DNA of 64,000 bases from an uncultured Pelagibacteraceae bacterium (GCA_902558815.1 CACEFF010000006.1:1-64000); one strand, 5' to 3'. Numbered from the stretch's first letter, positions 10,650-23,279 are shown. The notes: generated from the sequence alone by a model not told the origin. Translations and numbers: made by a program.

Positions 10650-13228
10650 CAGACCAAATTATCATCAATTTTGTCAGCAGAAACAACTTTTTCTTCTCCA
10701 GTTAGTTTTATAATTCTAACTCCTTGAGTATTCCTCCCGGCAGTTCTGATTTCTTTAACTGCAACTCTTATCACTCTACCCTTGTTCGTTGAAATTAAAA
10801 TTTCATCACCTTCAAATACTGGAAAAGATGATGAAATGTTGCCATTTCTAGGTGAATTTATTATTCCAATAATTCCTTTACCACCTCTATTAGTGACTCT
10901 GTAATCAAAATGTGAGGTTTTTTTTCCAAAGCCATTTTCAGTTATTGAAAGAATAAATCTTTCTTTTGCTTTTTTTTCTGATTTATCGTCAATATTTTTT
11001 TTACCATTTTTAAGACTCTTGTCGTTATCTATGATTGATAGAGAGACAATTTGATCATTCGGTGCTAAAACAATTCCTTTAATACCTTTTGAAGATCTTC
11101 CTTTAAAAATTCTTAATTTTTGAGATTCAAATCTAATACATTTTCCTAATTTTGTACTTAAAATAACATCTTGATCAACTTTACAGATTTTAACCCCTAC
11201 TATTCTATCATTAGTATCTAGTTTCATTGCTATTTTTCCTGCTGAATTAATTGATGAAAAGTCTTCTAAACTATTTTTTCTTATTTTTCCTTGTGCAGTG
11301 GCAAAAACAATACAATAATTTTTTAACTCAGCTTCATCATCGGGAAATGGCATTATTGAACTAATTGACTGATGGTTTTTTAGGGGAAGAATGTTAAATA
11401 ATGATTTACCTTTAGACGCAGCTGAACCCTCAGGAATTTTCCAAGCTTTTAATCGATAAACTAAACCCTCTGTTGAAAAAAATAAGACAGATGTATGCGT
11501 ATTTACTGATAAAGTTTGAACAACAGAGTCTTCATTTCGAGTTGTAATTCCTGTTTTACCTTTACCACCTCTTTTTTGTGTTTTTACATTATTTAAAGAG
11601 CCTCTTTTTATATAACCTTGTAGAGTTACGGTAATCAGTACGGATTGTTTTTGAATAGTTTCCTCAATGTCGTAATTAAGAACTGCATCGATTATTTTTG
11701 TTCTTCTTGGGGATGAATACTTGTCCTTTATATTTTTCAGTTCCTCACTAATAACACTTTGTAACACTTTTTTTGAAGAGATAATTTTTTTGTATTTTAT
11801 AATCATTTCTGCAAGTTTTTTAATTTCAATTTCAATTTCATTAATACCTAAGGCGGTTAATTTTTGTAATCTTAATTCTAATATTGCTACAACTTGTGGG
11901 TCAGTAAGGTTGTATAATCCTTTAGATTTTTTAGATTCAACTAATGAAATCATTTTTAGTGACTTATTTATTTTCCATTTTGTTGCTAATATATATTTTT
12001 TTGCATCGTCAGGGGTTTTTGAGCTCCTAATTATTTTTATAATCTTATCTAAATTTTCTACCGAAACTGATAAACCAATTAATATATGTGCTCTCTCTTC
12101 AGCTTTTTGTAAATCAAATTTTGTTTTCTTAATAACAACATCTTCTCTAAAAGTTAAAAAATTTGATAAAAATTCTTTTAAGTTACAAGTTTGAGGTTTA
12201 CCCTCAACAATAGCCAAAGTATTAAAACCAAAGGAACTTTCGATTTGAGTATTTTTATATAATTGTCTTTTAACAGTTTCCGGTTCAACCCCATTACGTA
12301 AATCTATAGAAACTCTTATACCTTCTCTGTTGGACTCATCCCTTATATCTTTAATTCCTTCTATTTTTTTTTCTCTTACTAATTGGGCAATTCTTTCATT
12401 AAGAACTGATTTATTTACTTGATATGGTATAGAAGTAATAACTAATCTTTCTCTTCCATTTTTAAGACTTTCAATAGAAATTTCACCTCTTATTTTAAAT
12501 GAACCTCTTCCTTTATTATAACCTTGTTTAATTATTTCTTTTCCAATAATCACACCACCTGTAGGAAAATCGGGTCCTGGGATATGTTTCATTAGATCTT
12601 TAATTTTAATGTCCTTATTTTCTATCAAAGCTAACGTTCCATTAATAACTTCACCTAGGTTATGCGGAGGAATGCTTGTAGCCATTCCTACAGCTATACC
12701 ACCAGCACCATTTACTAATAAATTTGGAAATTGAGAAGGCAAAACTGTTGGTTCTTTTTCAGTTTCGTCATAATTGCTTTTAAAAGAAATAGTATTTTTT
12801 TCAATATCATCAATTAAAAATTGTGATACTTTCGACAATCTAGTTTCAGTATATCTCATTGCTGCAGCTGGATCACCGTCAATTGAGCCAAAGTTTCCTT
12901 GACCATCTACCAAAGGTAAGCTCATAGAAAAATCTTGAACCATACGAACGAGTGCATCATAAACAGATTGATCTCCATGAGGATGATATTTACCAATAAC
13001 ATCTCCAACAATTCTAGCTGATTTTCGAAATTGTTTTGACCAATCATACCCACCTTTATACATAGCGTATAAAATTCTTCTATGAACTGGCTTTAATCCA
13101 TCTCTAACATCCGGAAGTGCTCTGCTAACTATTACACTCATAGCATATGAAAGATAAGATGAACTCATCTCATCATGCATAGATATTAGTTTAATATTTT
13201 TATCTTCTGGAACTTCTGTTTTTTGCAT
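10649..13228 (-). CDS. gyrA: DNA gyrase subunit A
   Basis: [62 protein letters not shown]-terminal QRRGGKG-like GyrA box ([10 protein letters not shown]). Confidence 0.97.
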   Translation of the reverse strand: MQKTEVPEDKNIKLISMHDEMSSSYLSYAMSVIVSRALPDVRDGLKPVHRRILYAMYKGGYDWSKQFRKSARIVGDVIGKYHPHGDQSVYDALVRMVQDFSMSLPLVDGQGNFGSIDGDPAAAMRYTETRLSKVSQFLIDDIEKNTISFKSNYDETEKEPTVLPSQFPNLLVNGAGGIAVGMATSIPPHNLGEVINGTLALIENKDIKIKDLMKHIPGPDFPTGGVIIGKEIIKQGYNKGRGSFKIRGEISIESLKNGRERLVITSIPYQVNKSVLNERIAQLVREKKIEGIKDIRDESNREGIRVSIDLRNGVEPETVKRQLYKNTQIESSFGFNTLAIVEGKPQTCNLKEFLSNFLTFREDVVIKKTKFDLQKAEERAHILIGLSVSVENLDKIIKIIRSSKTPDDAKKYILATKWKINKSLKMISLVESKKSKGLYNLTDPQVVAILELRLQKLTALGINEIEIEIKKLAEMIIKYKKIISSKKVLQSVISEELKNIKDKYSSPRRTKIIDAVLNYDIEETIQKQSVLITVTLQGYIKRGSLNNVKTQKRGGKGKTGITTRNEDSVVQTLSVNTHTSVLFFSTEGLVYRLKAWKIPEGSAASKGKSLFNILPLKNHQSISSIMPFPDDEAELKNYCIVFATAQGKIRKNSLEDFSSINSAGKIAMKLDTNDRIVGVKICKVDQDVILSTKLGKCIRFESQKLRIFKGRSSKGIKGIVLAPNDQIVSLSIIDNDKSLKNGKKNIDDKSEKKAKERFILSITENGFGKKTSHFDYRVTNRGGKGIIGIINSPRNGNISSSFPVFEGDEILISTNKGRVIRVAVKEIRTAGRNTQGVRIIKLTGEEKVVSADKIDDNLV

Positions 13229-13233
13229 AATTT

Positions 13234-13689
13234 CTAAAATGGAATTTCGTCATCCATATCATTAGATATTTGAGACATATCTTCATTATTGCTTAAAGAC
13301 TCTTTGTTGTCATTTGCTATTCCACCACTAGAATTACCACCGCCTAGCATTGTTAAGGATGAATTATAACCTTGAATAACTATTTCTGTAGAATATTTGT
13401 CTTGTCCTGATTGTTCATCTTTCCATTTTCTTGTAGTTAGTTGGCCCTCTACATATATCTGGGCACCTTTTTTTAAATATTGCTGAACAACGTTTACCAA
13501 GCCTTCATTGAATACAACTATACGGTGCCACTCAGTTTTTTCTTTTTTTTCACCAGTATTTTTATCTTTCCATGATTGGCTTGTTGCGAGGCTCAATCTA
13601 GCTACGCTCTTGCCATTAACCATTTGTTTAATTTCAGGGTCTGCGCCCAAACGACCAATTAAAAGTACTTTATTTAAACTTCCAGCCAT
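13234..13689 (-). CDS. ssb: Single-stranded DNA-binding protein
   Basis: [20 protein letters not shown]...TEWHRIVVF; acidic C-terminal tip DMDDEIPF. Confidence 0.96.
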   Translation of the reverse strand: MAGSLNKVLLIGRLGADPEIKQMVNGKSVARLSLATSQSWKDKNTGEKKEKTEWHRIVVFNEGLVNVVQQYLKKGAQIYVEGQLTTRKWKDEQSGQDKYSTEIVIQGYNSSLTMLGGGNSSGGIANDNKESLSNNEDMSQISNDMDDEIPF

Positions 13690-13779
13690 AATATTTTAAT
13701 ATTTGTTAAATTAATTTATTTGAATTATATCACACTTTACTCTGAATATTAATTTTATTAAGTCAAAGCAACAAAAATT

Positions 13780-16635
13780 ATGATTAAAAAGATAGTTATT
13801 AAGGGCGCTAAAGAACATAATTTAAAGAATATTTCTTTAGAAATTCCTAAAGATAAATTTATAGTTATAACTGGACTTTCAGGGTCAGGAAAATCATCAC
13901 TTGCTTTCGATACAGTATATGCAGAAGGACAAAGACGATACGTAGAAAGTTTGTCAGCATATGCAAGACAATTTCTAGATAAGATGAAAAAACCAAATGT
14001 AGATTTAATTGAAGGCTTAAGTCCAGCGATATCTATAGAACAAAAAAATACATCTAAAAATCCAAGATCTACAGTAGCAACTGTAACAGAAATTTATGAT
14101 TATATGAGAGTATTGTATGCTCGAGCTGGTATACCCTACTCACCATTCACTGGTAAACCCATAACATCGCAAACAGTCACACAAATTGTTGATAAAATTA
14201 AAGAGTTACCAAAAAAATCTACTATTTATATTTATGCACCAGTAGTTAGAGGGCGTAAAGGTGAATATAAAAAGGAAATCATAAGTTATAAAAAAAGAGG
14301 ATTTAGAAAAATAAAGATAGATAATATCCTATATGAAATTGACAAAGTTCCTGAATTAAATAAAAAAGTAAAGCACGACATTTATGTTCTAGTTGATAGA
14401 ATAGTTCTAAATTCTTCACTTGGTAATAGACTAGCTGAAAGCATTGAATCATCTATAAATCTTGCTAATGGTTTAGTTTTTGTAGAATACGAAAATGAAA
14501 CATTACCAAAAAAGTTTAGAAAATTAGAAAAATTAATATTTTCAACTAAGTTTGCATGTCCAGAAAGTGGTTTCACAATAGAGGAAATTGAACCAAGACT
14601 TTTTTCTTTTAATAGTCCTTTTGGAGCTTGTGAAGAGTGTGAGGGTATAGGTATAAAGTTAAATGTAGATCCAAGCTTAGTTATTCCTAATGAAAAAAAA
14701 AGTATAGCAGATGGAGCAATTGAACCTTGGGCAAAAACTACAACATTATATTATGCACAAACACTATCTTCATTGGCTAAACACTATGGTTTTTCATTAG
14801 ATGATCGATGGGTAAAACTGCCAAAAAAAGTAAAGGATATAATTCTTTATGGGTCTGATGATGAAGAAATAAAATTTTCGTATGACGATGGATATGAAAA
14901 ATATTCACATAAAAAAACTTTTGAAGGTGTAATTAATAATTTAGAAAGAAGATATTTAGAGACTGACAGTGATTGGAAAAGAGAAGAAATCGCTCAATAT
15001 CAATCAGATACTAAATGTGAGAGATGCAATGGTCATAGATTGAAGGATGAAGCTCTTTGTGTCAAAATAGATGGTCTACATATAAGCGAGGTCACTGAAA
15101 AATCGATTTCAGATGCTGCTCAATGGTTTGATAATCTTAAAAATAGTTTAGATAAACGGCAAATAAAAATTGCTGAACATATTCTCAAGGAAATAAATGA
15201 AAGATTAAATTTTTTATTAAATGTTGGTCTTGATTATTTAACCTTATCAAGAGAGTCTGGAACTTTATCTGGTGGTGAAGCACAAAGAATAAGATTAGCT
15301 TCTCAAATTGGATCTGGACTTACAGGAGTTCTATACGTACTTGATGAACCATCTATTGGACTTCATCAAAAGGATAATGTTAAACTTATAAACGCTTTAA
15401 AGAGATTAAGAGATTTGGGTAATACTGTTATAGTTGTAGAACATGATACTGAAACAATGGAAAATGCAGATCATATAATTGATCTTGGACCAGAAGCTGG
15501 AAACAATGGTGGGGAGGTGGTTGCTCAAGGAACTTTTAAAGAAATAAGTCAATGCAATAATAGTATAACTGGTAAATATCTTTCAAATAAATTGAGGATA
15601 AATATTCCTCAAAAAAGAAGATTGGCAAAAAATGGAAGATTTTTAGAAATATCAGGCGCTACAGGAAATAATTTGAATAATGTAAATTTAAAAATACCAT
15701 TAGGAAGTTTAACTTGCGTAACTGGAGTATCAGGTAGTGGTAAGTCAACTTTAGTACTTCAAACTTTATATAACGCATTAAATTTAACTTTAAATAATAA
15801 TAAATCTAGAAAAATTCCAAAACCTTTTAAAGGATTTAAGGGAACAGAATTGGTTGATAAGATTATAGATATAGATCAATCACCAATTGGAAGAACTCCA
15901 AGATCCAATCCTGCTACCTATACTGGCGCTTTTGGTCCAATTAGAGACTGGTTCACAGGATTACCTGAGTCTAAAACTAGAGGATATAAACCAGGCAGAT
16001 TTTCATTCAATGTTAAAGGAGGAAGATGTGAAGCATGTGAGGGAGATGGCGTTATTACTTATGAGATGCATTTTCTCCCTGATGTTTATATTCAATGTGA
16101 TGAGTGTAAGGGAACAAGATATAATCGTGAAACTCTTGAAATAAAATTTAAAGACAAAAGTATTGCAGATGTTTTAGATATGACTGTTGATGAGGGGTGT
16201 GAGTATTTTGAAAATATTTCAAATATTAAAACAAAACTATTAACATTAAAAAAAGTTGGTTTGGGATATATAAAAATAGGTCAACAAGCCACAACCTTGT
16301 CTGGGGGTGAGGCTCAAAGAATTAAGCTAGCAAAGGAATTATCTAAAAGATCTACTGGTAGAACAATGTATATTCTAGATGAGCCTACAACGGGACTACA
16401 TCAACATGATATTAAAAAATTGTTAGAAATTCTTCATACTTTTGTCGCACTAGGAAATACAGTTGTAGTCATTGAACATAATTTAGATGTAATTAAAACA
16501 GCTGATTATATAGTGGATATGGGTCCTGAGGGTGGTGTAAAGGGTGGAAAAATTATTGCTGAGGGAAAACCAGAGGAAATATGTAAAATTAAGGATAGTT
16601 ACACAGGAAAATTTTTGAAACCTCTATTAGAATAA
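13780..16635 (+). CDS. uvrA: Excinuclease ABC subunit A
   Basis: [37 protein letters not shown]; two Walker A motifs; two ABC signature motifs; CxxC zinc fingers. Confidence 0.97.
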   Translation: MIKKIVIKGAKEHNLKNISLEIPKDKFIVITGLSGSGKSSLAFDTVYAEGQRRYVESLSAYARQFLDKMKKPNVDLIEGLSPAISIEQKNTSKNPRSTVATVTEIYDYMRVLYARAGIPYSPFTGKPITSQTVTQIVDKIKELPKKSTIYIYAPVVRGRKGEYKKEIISYKKRGFRKIKIDNILYEIDKVPELNKKVKHDIYVLVDRIVLNSSLGNRLAESIESSINLANGLVFVEYENETLPKKFRKLEKLIFSTKFACPESGFTIEEIEPRLFSFNSPFGACEECEGIGIKLNVDPSLVIPNEKKSIADGAIEPWAKTTTLYYAQTLSSLAKHYGFSLDDRWVKLPKKVKDIILYGSDDEEIKFSYDDGYEKYSHKKTFEGVINNLERRYLETDSDWKREEIAQYQSDTKCERCNGHRLKDEALCVKIDGLHISEVTEKSISDAAQWFDNLKNSLDKRQIKIAEHILKEINERLNFLLNVGLDYLTLSRESGTLSGGEAQRIRLASQIGSGLTGVLYVLDEPSIGLHQKDNVKLINALKRLRDLGNTVIVVEHDTETMENADHIIDLGPEAGNNGGEVVAQGTFKEISQCNNSITGKYLSNKLRINIPQKRRLAKNGRFLEISGATGNNLNNVNLKIPLGSLTCVTGVSGSGKSTLVLQTLYNALNLTLNNNKSRKIPKPFKGFKGTELVDKIIDIDQSPIGRTPRSNPATYTGAFGPIRDWFTGLPESKTRGYKPGRFSFNVKGGRCEACEGDGVITYEMHFLPDVYIQCDECKGTRYNRETLEIKFKDKSIADVLDMTVDEGCEYFENISNIKTKLLTLKKVGLGYIKIGQQATTLSGGEAQRIKLAKELSKRSTGRTMYILDEPTTGLHQHDIKKLLEILHTFVALGNTVVVIEHNLDVIKTADYIVDMGPEGGVKGGKIIAEGKPEEICKIKDSYTGKFLKPLLE

Positions 16636-16680
16636 AAAATATTGTTATATTTAATCAAAATTAGTATATAATTAATTTAA

Positions 16681-17283
16681 ATGAGTAATTTGCTTTCATC
16701 TTTATCAAAAACAATTCATGCCTCATTGGCCATAGCAATAATTTTATTTCTAGCATTATTTTATCAAAATGATGGATTTAGTTTTGACATACTTTTTTGG
16801 AGTTGGATAGCAAGGTATACACATGTAGTTGTTAGTATTATGTGGATTGGTTTACTTTGGTACTTCAATTTTGTTCAAATTCCTAATATGGGAAAAATCC
16901 CAGATGAGCAAAAACCAGCGATAGGAAAAGTTATAGCTCCAGCTGCACTATTTTATTTTAGATGGGCTGCGGCGTTTACGGTTTTATCTGGATTAATATT
17001 GGCTGGACTTAATGGATATCTACACGATGCTATGACACTAAGTATTGGATCAAATATTCCAAAACATACAGCTATTGGAATTGGAATGTGGTTAGGTATT
17101 ATAATGGCATTTAATGTTTGGTTTGTAATTTGGCCAAATCAAAAAAGAGCTTTAGGGATAGTTGAGTGCGAACCAGAAATAAAAGCTAAATCAGCTAAAA
17201 CAGCAATGTTATTTTCAAGAACAAATACATTGTTATCTCTGCCTATGCTGTTAACGATGGTAGCAGCTCAAAATTTATATTAA
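16681..17283 (+). CDS. Multi-TM membrane protein resembling the PuuD (urate hydroxylase) membrane domain
   Basis: WIARYTHVVVSIMWIGLLWYFNFVQIPNM...RWAAAFTVLSGL; no CxxCH cytochrome c motif in the ORF. Confidence 0.6.
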   Translation: MSNLLSSLSKTIHASLAIAIILFLALFYQNDGFSFDILFWSWIARYTHVVVSIMWIGLLWYFNFVQIPNMGKIPDEQKPAIGKVIAPAALFYFRWAAAFTVLSGLILAGLNGYLHDAMTLSIGSNIPKHTAIGIGMWLGIIMAFNVWFVIWPNQKRALGIVECEPEIKAKSAKTAMLFSRTNTLLSLPMLLTMVAAQNLY

Positions 17284-18167
17284 TTTTTATCCTCTTCTCT
17301 CAAGATAGTTTTTTGTGAAACTCTAAGTCTAACTAGAACAGTATTAGCAATGTAAATAGATGAATAGGTTCCAAAAAGAACCCCAAATATCATTGCCAAA
17401 GAAAAACCCTTTAAGATTTCACCTCCAAAAAAGAATATAGATAAAAGAGCTAATAGTGTTGTTACAGAAGTAATCAAAGTTCTTGATAGTGTTTCATTAA
17501 TTGAAATATTTGTTAGTTCGAAAATTTTTATATCAGAATATCTTCTTAAATTTTCTCTAACTCTATCAAAAATAACAACTGTATCATTCATAGAATATCC
17601 AACAATTGTTAATACAGCCGCAATAATTGATAAATTAATTTCCATTCCAAGCAAAGAAAATAAACCAAGCGTAACTATAACATCATGGAATAAAGCTAAA
17701 ATAGCACCCAAACTAAACTGCCACTCAAATCTTATCCAAATATATATGAGCATCAAAGCTAACGCTACAGATATAGCTATAACGCCTGATCTAAGTAATT
17801 CTTCACTAACTTTTGGACCAACATTTTCAACTCTTCTAAAGTTAAAATTATTTCCAAAAGATTTATCCAAATTTTTTTTAATCTCTTCTATAACATTTTT
17901 GTTATCGCTATTTTCAAACTTTATTAAAAAATCAGTTTCATTACCAAAATTTTTTACTGAAATGTCACCTAAATTCATTTGTTTAAGATTATCTCTTAAT
18001 GAGGAAACATTAATTTTTGCGTCGGTAGACCTTAGTTCAATTAAAGTTCCTCCTTTAAAATCTATTCCAAAGTTTAAACCCTTAAACATCAAAAAAAGCA
18101 AAGAGACAATAACTAGGCTAATAGAAAGAATATTAAATTGATTATAATATCTATTAAATTTAATCAT
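17280..18167 (-). CDS. secF: Protein translocase subunit SecF
   Basis: GLNFGIDFKGGTLIE, AAVLTIVGYSMNDTVVIFDRVREN. Confidence 0.95.
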   Translation of the reverse strand: MIKFNRYYNQFNILSISLVIVSLLFLMFKGLNFGIDFKGGTLIELRSTDAKINVSSLRDNLKQMNLGDISVKNFGNETDFLIKFENSDNKNVIEEIKKNLDKSFGNNFNFRRVENVGPKVSEELLRSGVIAISVALALMLIYIWIRFEWQFSLGAILALFHDVIVTLGLFSLLGMEINLSIIAAVLTIVGYSMNDTVVIFDRVRENLRRYSDIKIFELTNISINETLSRTLITSVTTLLALLSIFFFGGEILKGFSLAMIFGVLFGTYSSIYIANTVLVRLRVSQKTILREEDKN

Positions 18168-19721
18168 TTAGATTAATCCTTGTTTTTCTTTATTTTTTGA
18201 AACATATAAAACAGTAAGTAATCTTGCTATAAAATATACTGAAAATAGAGTAGTAAAAATCCCAATTCCTAAAGTTAAAGAAAAGCCTTTTATTGGTCCA
18301 GAACCCATAAAAAATAAAATTATCGCAGCTAACAAAGTTGTAATATTGGCATCAAGAATAGCTGTTCTTGATTTTGTATAACCACTATCAAATGCTATTA
18401 AATTATTTTTTTCATTTTTTAATTCTTCTTTAATTCTTTCAAATATTAACACGTTAGCATCAACAGCCATACCAACAGTTAAAATTATTCCTGCTATACC
18501 AGGTAAAGTCAAAGTTGCTTCAAAAATTGTTAATACCCCAATTAAAATAAATAAATTGATAATTAAAGCTAAATTTGTAATTAATCCAAATATTTTATAT
18601 TTTACAAAAATAAATAAAATAACAAGAATAAAACCAACAGCTAATGCAATCATACCTGCATTAATCGAGTCTTGACCTAAATCAGGTCCAACGGTTCTTT
18701 CTTCTATAATATTCAATGGTGCTGGCAATGCACCAGATCGTAATAATAAAGCAAGGTCTGTTGCAGATTGAAAAGTAAAACCACCACTTATTTGACCTGA
18801 TCCACTAGCAATTGTATCTCTGATAACTGGTGCACTAATAATCTTACCATCTAAAACTATTGCTAATTGTTTTCCTATACCAGTGGAAGTAGCCTTTCCA
18901 AACCTTTTAGCGCCAACTCTATCAAGAGTAAAAGATACAATTGTTTCATTAGTTTCGCTATTCATTCTAGGTTGAGCATCTAAAAGATTATCACCACTTA
19001 AGATTATTCTTTTACTAACTATTGCCTCTTCTGTACTTTCTTCATACTTAAGTTTTTCTGCACCAAATGAATCTTCACTATTGTTTGTAACAAACCTGAA
19101 AGTTAAATTTGCAGTTTTACCAAGCAATGATTTAATCCTCATAGGGTCATCTAATCCAGGTAACTCAACTAAAATTCTATCATTACCACGTTTTAATATA
19201 TTGGGTTCATTAGTTCCTATTTCATCAATTCTCCTTCTAACAATTTCTAAAGCCTGATCTTGTGATGAAGTTTTGAGTTCTATTATTCCTTGTCTTGAAA
19301 AATTAACAATATAGTTATTATTTTCTTCAATAATTTCCAATTGATGAGATTTAAATCTTGGATAGTAAGGATTTAAATTACTTTCTTCATTAGTAAATTC
19401 ATCAAGGATCAATTGTTTAAATTTTTCATTTGAGGAAAATAAAAGTTTTTGGCCTGAGATTTTAACATTATTAATTCTAATATTTTTTTCTTTAAAATAA
19501 TTTCTAATACTAATTGTTAGATTTTGAAGTTTTTGTTCAATTACTGGAGAATTATCAATCTCCAATAGAAGATAGGATCCACCTTGTAAATCTAAACCAA
19601 GATTGATCTTTTTTTTAAATAAATCATTACTTGTTTTCAAAATATTAGAGGAGGCAAACAGAATAAAAAATAAAGATATTAAAATAACAAAAATTATTCT
19701 TAATTTTGAAAAGTATAACAC
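18168..19721 (-). CDS. secD: Protein translocase subunit SecD
   Basis: LGLDLQGGSYLLLEID, VGMAVDANVLIFERIKEEL. Confidence 0.96.
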   Translation of the reverse strand: MLYFSKLRIIFVILISLFFILFASSNILKTSNDLFKKKINLGLDLQGGSYLLLEIDNSPVIEQKLQNLTISIRNYFKEKNIRINNVKISGQKLLFSSNEKFKQLILDEFTNEESNLNPYYPRFKSHQLEIIEENNNYIVNFSRQGIIELKTSSQDQALEIVRRRIDEIGTNEPNILKRGNDRILVELPGLDDPMRIKSLLGKTANLTFRFVTNNSEDSFGAEKLKYEESTEEAIVSKRIILSGDNLLDAQPRMNSETNETIVSFTLDRVGAKRFGKATSTGIGKQLAIVLDGKIISAPVIRDTIASGSGQISGGFTFQSATDLALLLRSGALPAPLNIIEERTVGPDLGQDSINAGMIALAVGFILVILFIFVKYKIFGLITNLALIINLFILIGVLTIFEATLTLPGIAGIILTVGMAVDANVLIFERIKEELKNEKNNLIAFDSGYTKSRTAILDANITTLLAAIILFFMGSGPIKGFSLTLGIGIFTTLFSVYFIARLLTVLYVSKNKEKQGLI

Positions 19722-19736
19722 TTTATAAAATGAAAT

Positions 19737-20024
19737 TTATTTTTTTACTTCTTGAGAATTCATTAAGCTTTGGATGCCTGTCCCTCTAACTACTTCAACT
19801 GTAACATTATCAGCAATTTCTATTTCCACTTTATCATTGTCAATAACTCTTGTGATAGTTCCAGTAATTCCACCTGAAGTTACAACTTTATCTCCCTTTT
19901 TTAAACTCTCAACCATTGCCTTGTGTTCTTTAACTTTTTTTTGCTGAGGTCTTATTAAGAAAAAATAAAAAATAACAAAAATTAAAATTAATGGTATAAA
20001 TTGACCTATTCCTGAACTTTCCAT
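19737..20024 (-). CDS. yajC: Preprotein translocase subunit YajC
   Basis: FYFFLIRPQQKKVKEHKAMVESLKKGDKVVTSGGI; adjacent to secD. Confidence 0.95.
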   Translation of the reverse strand: MESSGIGQFIPLILIFVIFYFFLIRPQQKKVKEHKAMVESLKKGDKVVTSGGITGTITRVIDNDKVEIEIADNVTVEVVRGTGIQSLMNSQEVKK

Positions 20025-20078
20025 AAAACTCCTTAATTAAAAATGAATATTTATACCATCTATCGAATTAAAACAACT

Positions 20079-21341
20079 TTAATTGAGTGAAATTTTTTCT
20101 AAATTGTTCATATAAGGTCTAAGTACATTAGGAATAGTTATTGAACCATCTTTTTGCTGATAATTTTCTAAAATAGCAATAAGAGTTCTGCCCACAGCTA
20201 AACCACTGCCATTGAGTGTGCCCAAATAAAGCATTTCATTATTTTGATTCTTATACCTAGCTTTCATTCTAACGGCTTGAAAAGTTGAGCAAGAAGAGCA
20301 AGAAGAAATTTCTCTATATTTATTTTCTGATGGCAACCAAACCTCAATATCATAAGTTTTTTCAGCACTAAAACCCATATCTCCACTACATAAAATCATT
20401 TTTCTATAGGGCAATTCAAGCTGTTCTAAGATATTAGTTGCACAGTCAGTCATTCTTTCAAGTTCTTCAAAACATTTATCTTGCTCAACAATACTTACCA
20501 TTTCGACTTTATAAAATTGATGTTGTCTAATCATCCCTTTCGTATCTTTTCCATAGCTACCAGCCTCTTTTCTAAAACAAGGGGTTGAAGCTACAAATCT
20601 CATAGGTAAAGATTTAAGTTCTACAATTTTATCTTTTACAATGTTGGTTAAAATTACTTCTGCTGTTGGTATAAGAAATTTTCTATCTGAACCCTCCTCA
20701 AGTTTTATCTCAAATTGATCATTTTCAAATTTAGGTAATTGACCAGTTCCAAACATTGTGTTTTCAGATGCAAATAATGGTGGTGAAATTTCTTCATACC
20801 CATTTTTTGATGTATGCATATCTAGCATAAAATTTGAAAGAGCTCTTTCTAATAATGCTAATTTATCTTTAACAAAAACAAATCTTGAACCACTAGTTTT
20901 AGATGCTAAATCAAAATCAAGCATTCCTAAATTTTCACCTATTTCATAATGGGATTTAGGAGCAAAATCAAATTTAGGTATCTTACCGAATTTATTTATT
21001 TCAACATTGTCATTCTCATTTTTTCCATTAGGAACATCTTTGTGTGGTATATTAGGAATATTTGATAAAATTTTATCTAAATTCTCTTTAACAGTTTTTT
21101 GTTTTTCATTTATTTTTTCTATATTTAATGAGATTTCTTTAGATTTTGCAAATAAGGATTTATCTTTAGATTTTGAAATATCTTTTTTTTCTTTTTCCAA
21201 AGCTTCTCTTTTTTGAATGAAATCCCTATTTTTAATATCCAATTCTTTGAGTTTATTGAAATCTAAATTAATTGACCTTTTTTCAAGAGCTTTTTCAAAA
21301 GCATTAAAATCTTTTCTAATTTCTTTTAAATTATGCATCAA
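20079..21341 (-). CDS. serS: Seryl-tRNA synthetase
   Basis: PTAEVILTN, TPCFRKEAGSYGKDTKGMIRQHQFYKVE, LNGSGLAVGRTLIAILENYQ class II motifs. Confidence 0.96.
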   Translation of the reverse strand: MMHNLKEIRKDFNAFEKALEKRSINLDFNKLKELDIKNRDFIQKREALEKEKKDISKSKDKSLFAKSKEISLNIEKINEKQKTVKENLDKILSNIPNIPHKDVPNGKNENDNVEINKFGKIPKFDFAPKSHYEIGENLGMLDFDLASKTSGSRFVFVKDKLALLERALSNFMLDMHTSKNGYEEISPPLFASENTMFGTGQLPKFENDQFEIKLEEGSDRKFLIPTAEVILTNIVKDKIVELKSLPMRFVASTPCFRKEAGSYGKDTKGMIRQHQFYKVEMVSIVEQDKCFEELERMTDCATNILEQLELPYRKMILCSGDMGFSAEKTYDIEVWLPSENKYREISSCSSCSTFQAVRMKARYKNQNNEMLYLGTLNGSGLAVGRTLIAILENYQQKDGSITIPNVLRPYMNNLEKISLN

Positions 21342-22101
21342 AGTCTTTTAATTTTTTGTTTTCAATAAATTTTACTGAAAATATAGATAATTCATATAAA
21401 ATTAATAGAGGAATAGCTAAGCCAATTTGTGTGATGGGATCTGGTGGAGTTAATAAAGCCGCTGCTGCAAATATAATTACAACAACATATTTTCTTCTTT
21501 TTTTTAAAAAATCAGAATCAACAACCCCAACTCTTGCTAATAAACTTAAAACTACAGGAAGTTGAAAGCTTATTCCAAATGCAAAGATTAGTTTCATAAC
21601 CAATGACAAATATTCATTTACTTTAGCTTCCAGTTGAATAGGTAAGTTTGTTGATAAACCAGTACTCTCAAAAGATAAAAAAAACTTTATTGCTAAAGGC
21701 ATAATCAAATAATAAACCAACATTCCACCTAAAAAAAACAGGATTGGAGTCAAAATTAAATAAGGTAAAATTGCTATTTTTTCATGTTTATACAGACCCG
21801 GTGCAATAAATTTCCATATTTGAGTTAAAATAAAAGGACAAGTTACAAAGAAAGCAGTGAAAAAAGAAACTTTTAAATAAGTCAAAAATGTTTCTTGTAA
21901 AGCTGTAAAAATAAGCCTTCTATCTGATCCATCATCTTTAACAGCTTGAGCAAAAGGTTCTACTAAAAAACCATACAAATGCTCAGCAAAAAAATAACAA
22001 GCTACAAAAAAGATTATTAAAAATATAAAACTATGAATTAATCTTTTTCTTAGCTCTGATAAATGGCTAATGAAGCCAATTTCTTTTTCATCATGATTCA
22101 T
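21331..22101 (-). CDS. tatC: Sec-independent protein translocase TatC
   Basis: ISHLSELRKRLIHS, multi-TM, LTPPDPITQIGLAIPLLILYELSI. Confidence 0.95.
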   Translation of the reverse strand: MNHDEKEIGFISHLSELRKRLIHSFIFLIIFFVACYFFAEHLYGFLVEPFAQAVKDDGSDRRLIFTALQETFLTYLKVSFFTAFFVTCPFILTQIWKFIAPGLYKHEKIAILPYLILTPILFFLGGMLVYYLIMPLAIKFFLSFESTGLSTNLPIQLEAKVNEYLSLVMKLIFAFGISFQLPVVLSLLARVGVVDSDFLKKRRKYVVVIIFAAAALLTPPDPITQIGLAIPLLILYELSIFSVKFIENKKLKDFDA

Positions 22102-22303
22102 CTTTTTTATCTTCTTTTTTTTCAGTGTGATTGTCCTCTATATCGATATTTGAAACTTCGTTTTGAATATTGTTGACATATTTCTTTGCAGTACCAATCC
22201 ATGAACCAACTTTTTTTAACATAACTGGAAAGTCCTTGGGGCCAAGAACAATAATAGCTATTGCTACTACAATTAAAATCTCAAACCAACCAATAGTAGG
22301 CAT
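22091..22303 (-). CDS. tatB: Twin-arginine translocase subunit TatB
   Basis: MPTIGWFEILIVVAIAIIVLGPKDFPVMLKKVGSWIG. Confidence 0.9.
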   Translation of the reverse strand: MPTIGWFEILIVVAIAIIVLGPKDFPVMLKKVGSWIGTAKKYVNNIQNEVSNIDIEDNHTEKKEDKKDES

Positions 22304-22308
22304 GTGAT

Positions 22309-22509
22309 TTACTCTTTATTATTTGAATCTTGATTTTCGTCGGAAATATTTTTAGGATCAGCATCTTCAGTCACATCTGATGCCATACCCTTTTTAAAAC
22401 TTTTAATTCCTTTGGCAACATCTCCCATTAGGCTAGATATTTTTCCTCTACCAAAAAGTAATACAACAAGTATTACAACTATCGCTATTTGCCAAATTCC
22501 AATGCTCAT
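22309..22509 (-). CDS. tatA: Twin-arginine translocase subunit TatA
   Basis: [42 protein letters not shown]. Confidence 0.93.
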   Translation of the reverse strand: MSIGIWQIAIVVILVVLLFGRGKISSLMGDVAKGIKSFKKGMASDVTEDADPKNISDENQDSNNKE

Positions 22510-22577
22510 GTAATTCTTATATCCTTTTTATTAATATTTTAAAAGTGTCTTTTTTTTAGATAATTTTAATTGTTGAT

Positions 22578-23279
22578 CTATTTATTCTCTTCTGAATCGA
22601 GAGTACCACTCAACATTTCATCAATATTTGAGTAAATGTCCTCTTTTTTATCATCTTGTTTTTCTTTATAAAATTTTCCCGTCCCAAATATTGCATCATC
22701 AATATTAGTACTATCAATTAAACCAGCAGCTCCTAATTCATCCACCGTTGGCAAGTCAGACAATTTTTGAAGATTAAAATGACTTAAAAAATCATCGGTT
22801 GTTATATATTGTATAGGTTTACCTGGAACATCTTTTCTACCACCTGGTTTTACCCAATTAAGTTCCATTAATATTTCAAGAGTATTTGTACCAAAAGCAA
22901 CACCTCTTATTTCTTCAATTTCTGCTCTCGTTACAGGTTGATGATAAACAATAATTGCAAGTGTTTCTATTGCGGCTCTTGATAATTTTTTTTCAACAGT
23001 TTTTTCTTGTGTCATTAAGTTAGATAAATTTGGTGATGTTCTAAATGACCATTTTTTTGAAATGCAAACTAAATTAATACCTCTATGTGAGTATTCAGAT
23101 TGTAATTTAAATAATACTTTTTCAACATCAGTTTTTTTGGAAATTTTATTTTCAATTGTATCAATACCTAAAGGCTCTGCTGCAGCAAAAACTATTGCTT
23201 CAATTTCTTTTTCTATAGAAGATAATTTGGTAGGAAAATTTATAATATTATCTTTTTTTTTAATTTTTTTCTTAATCAT
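22578..23279 (-). CDS. scpB: Segregation and condensation protein B
   Basis: IEAIVFAAAEPL, AAIETLAIIVYHQPVTRAEIEEIRGV. Confidence 0.94.
   Translation of the reverse strand: MIKKKIKKKDNIINFPTKLSSIEKEIEAIVFAAAEPLGIDTIENKISKKTDVEKVLFKLQSEYSHRGINLVCISKKWSFRTSPNLSNLMTQEKTVEKKLSRAAIETLAIIVYHQPVTRAEIEEIRGVAFGTNTLEILMELNWVKPGGRKDVPGKPIQYITTDDFLSHFNLQKLSDLPTVDELGAAGLIDSTNIDDAIFGTGKFYKEKQDDKKEDIYSNIDEMLSGTLDSEENK

Noticed and set aside
11721-12194. 157-aa ORF antisense to gyrA
   Set aside because: Lies wholly within gyrA; hydrophobic AT-rich antisense frame with no recognisable motif
15887-16144. 85-aa ORF in an alternative frame of uvrA
   Set aside because: Same-strand out-of-frame ORF inside uvrA without an independent start context
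17746-18141. 131-aa ORF antisense to secF
   Set aside because: Shadow ORF inside a confidently identified gene
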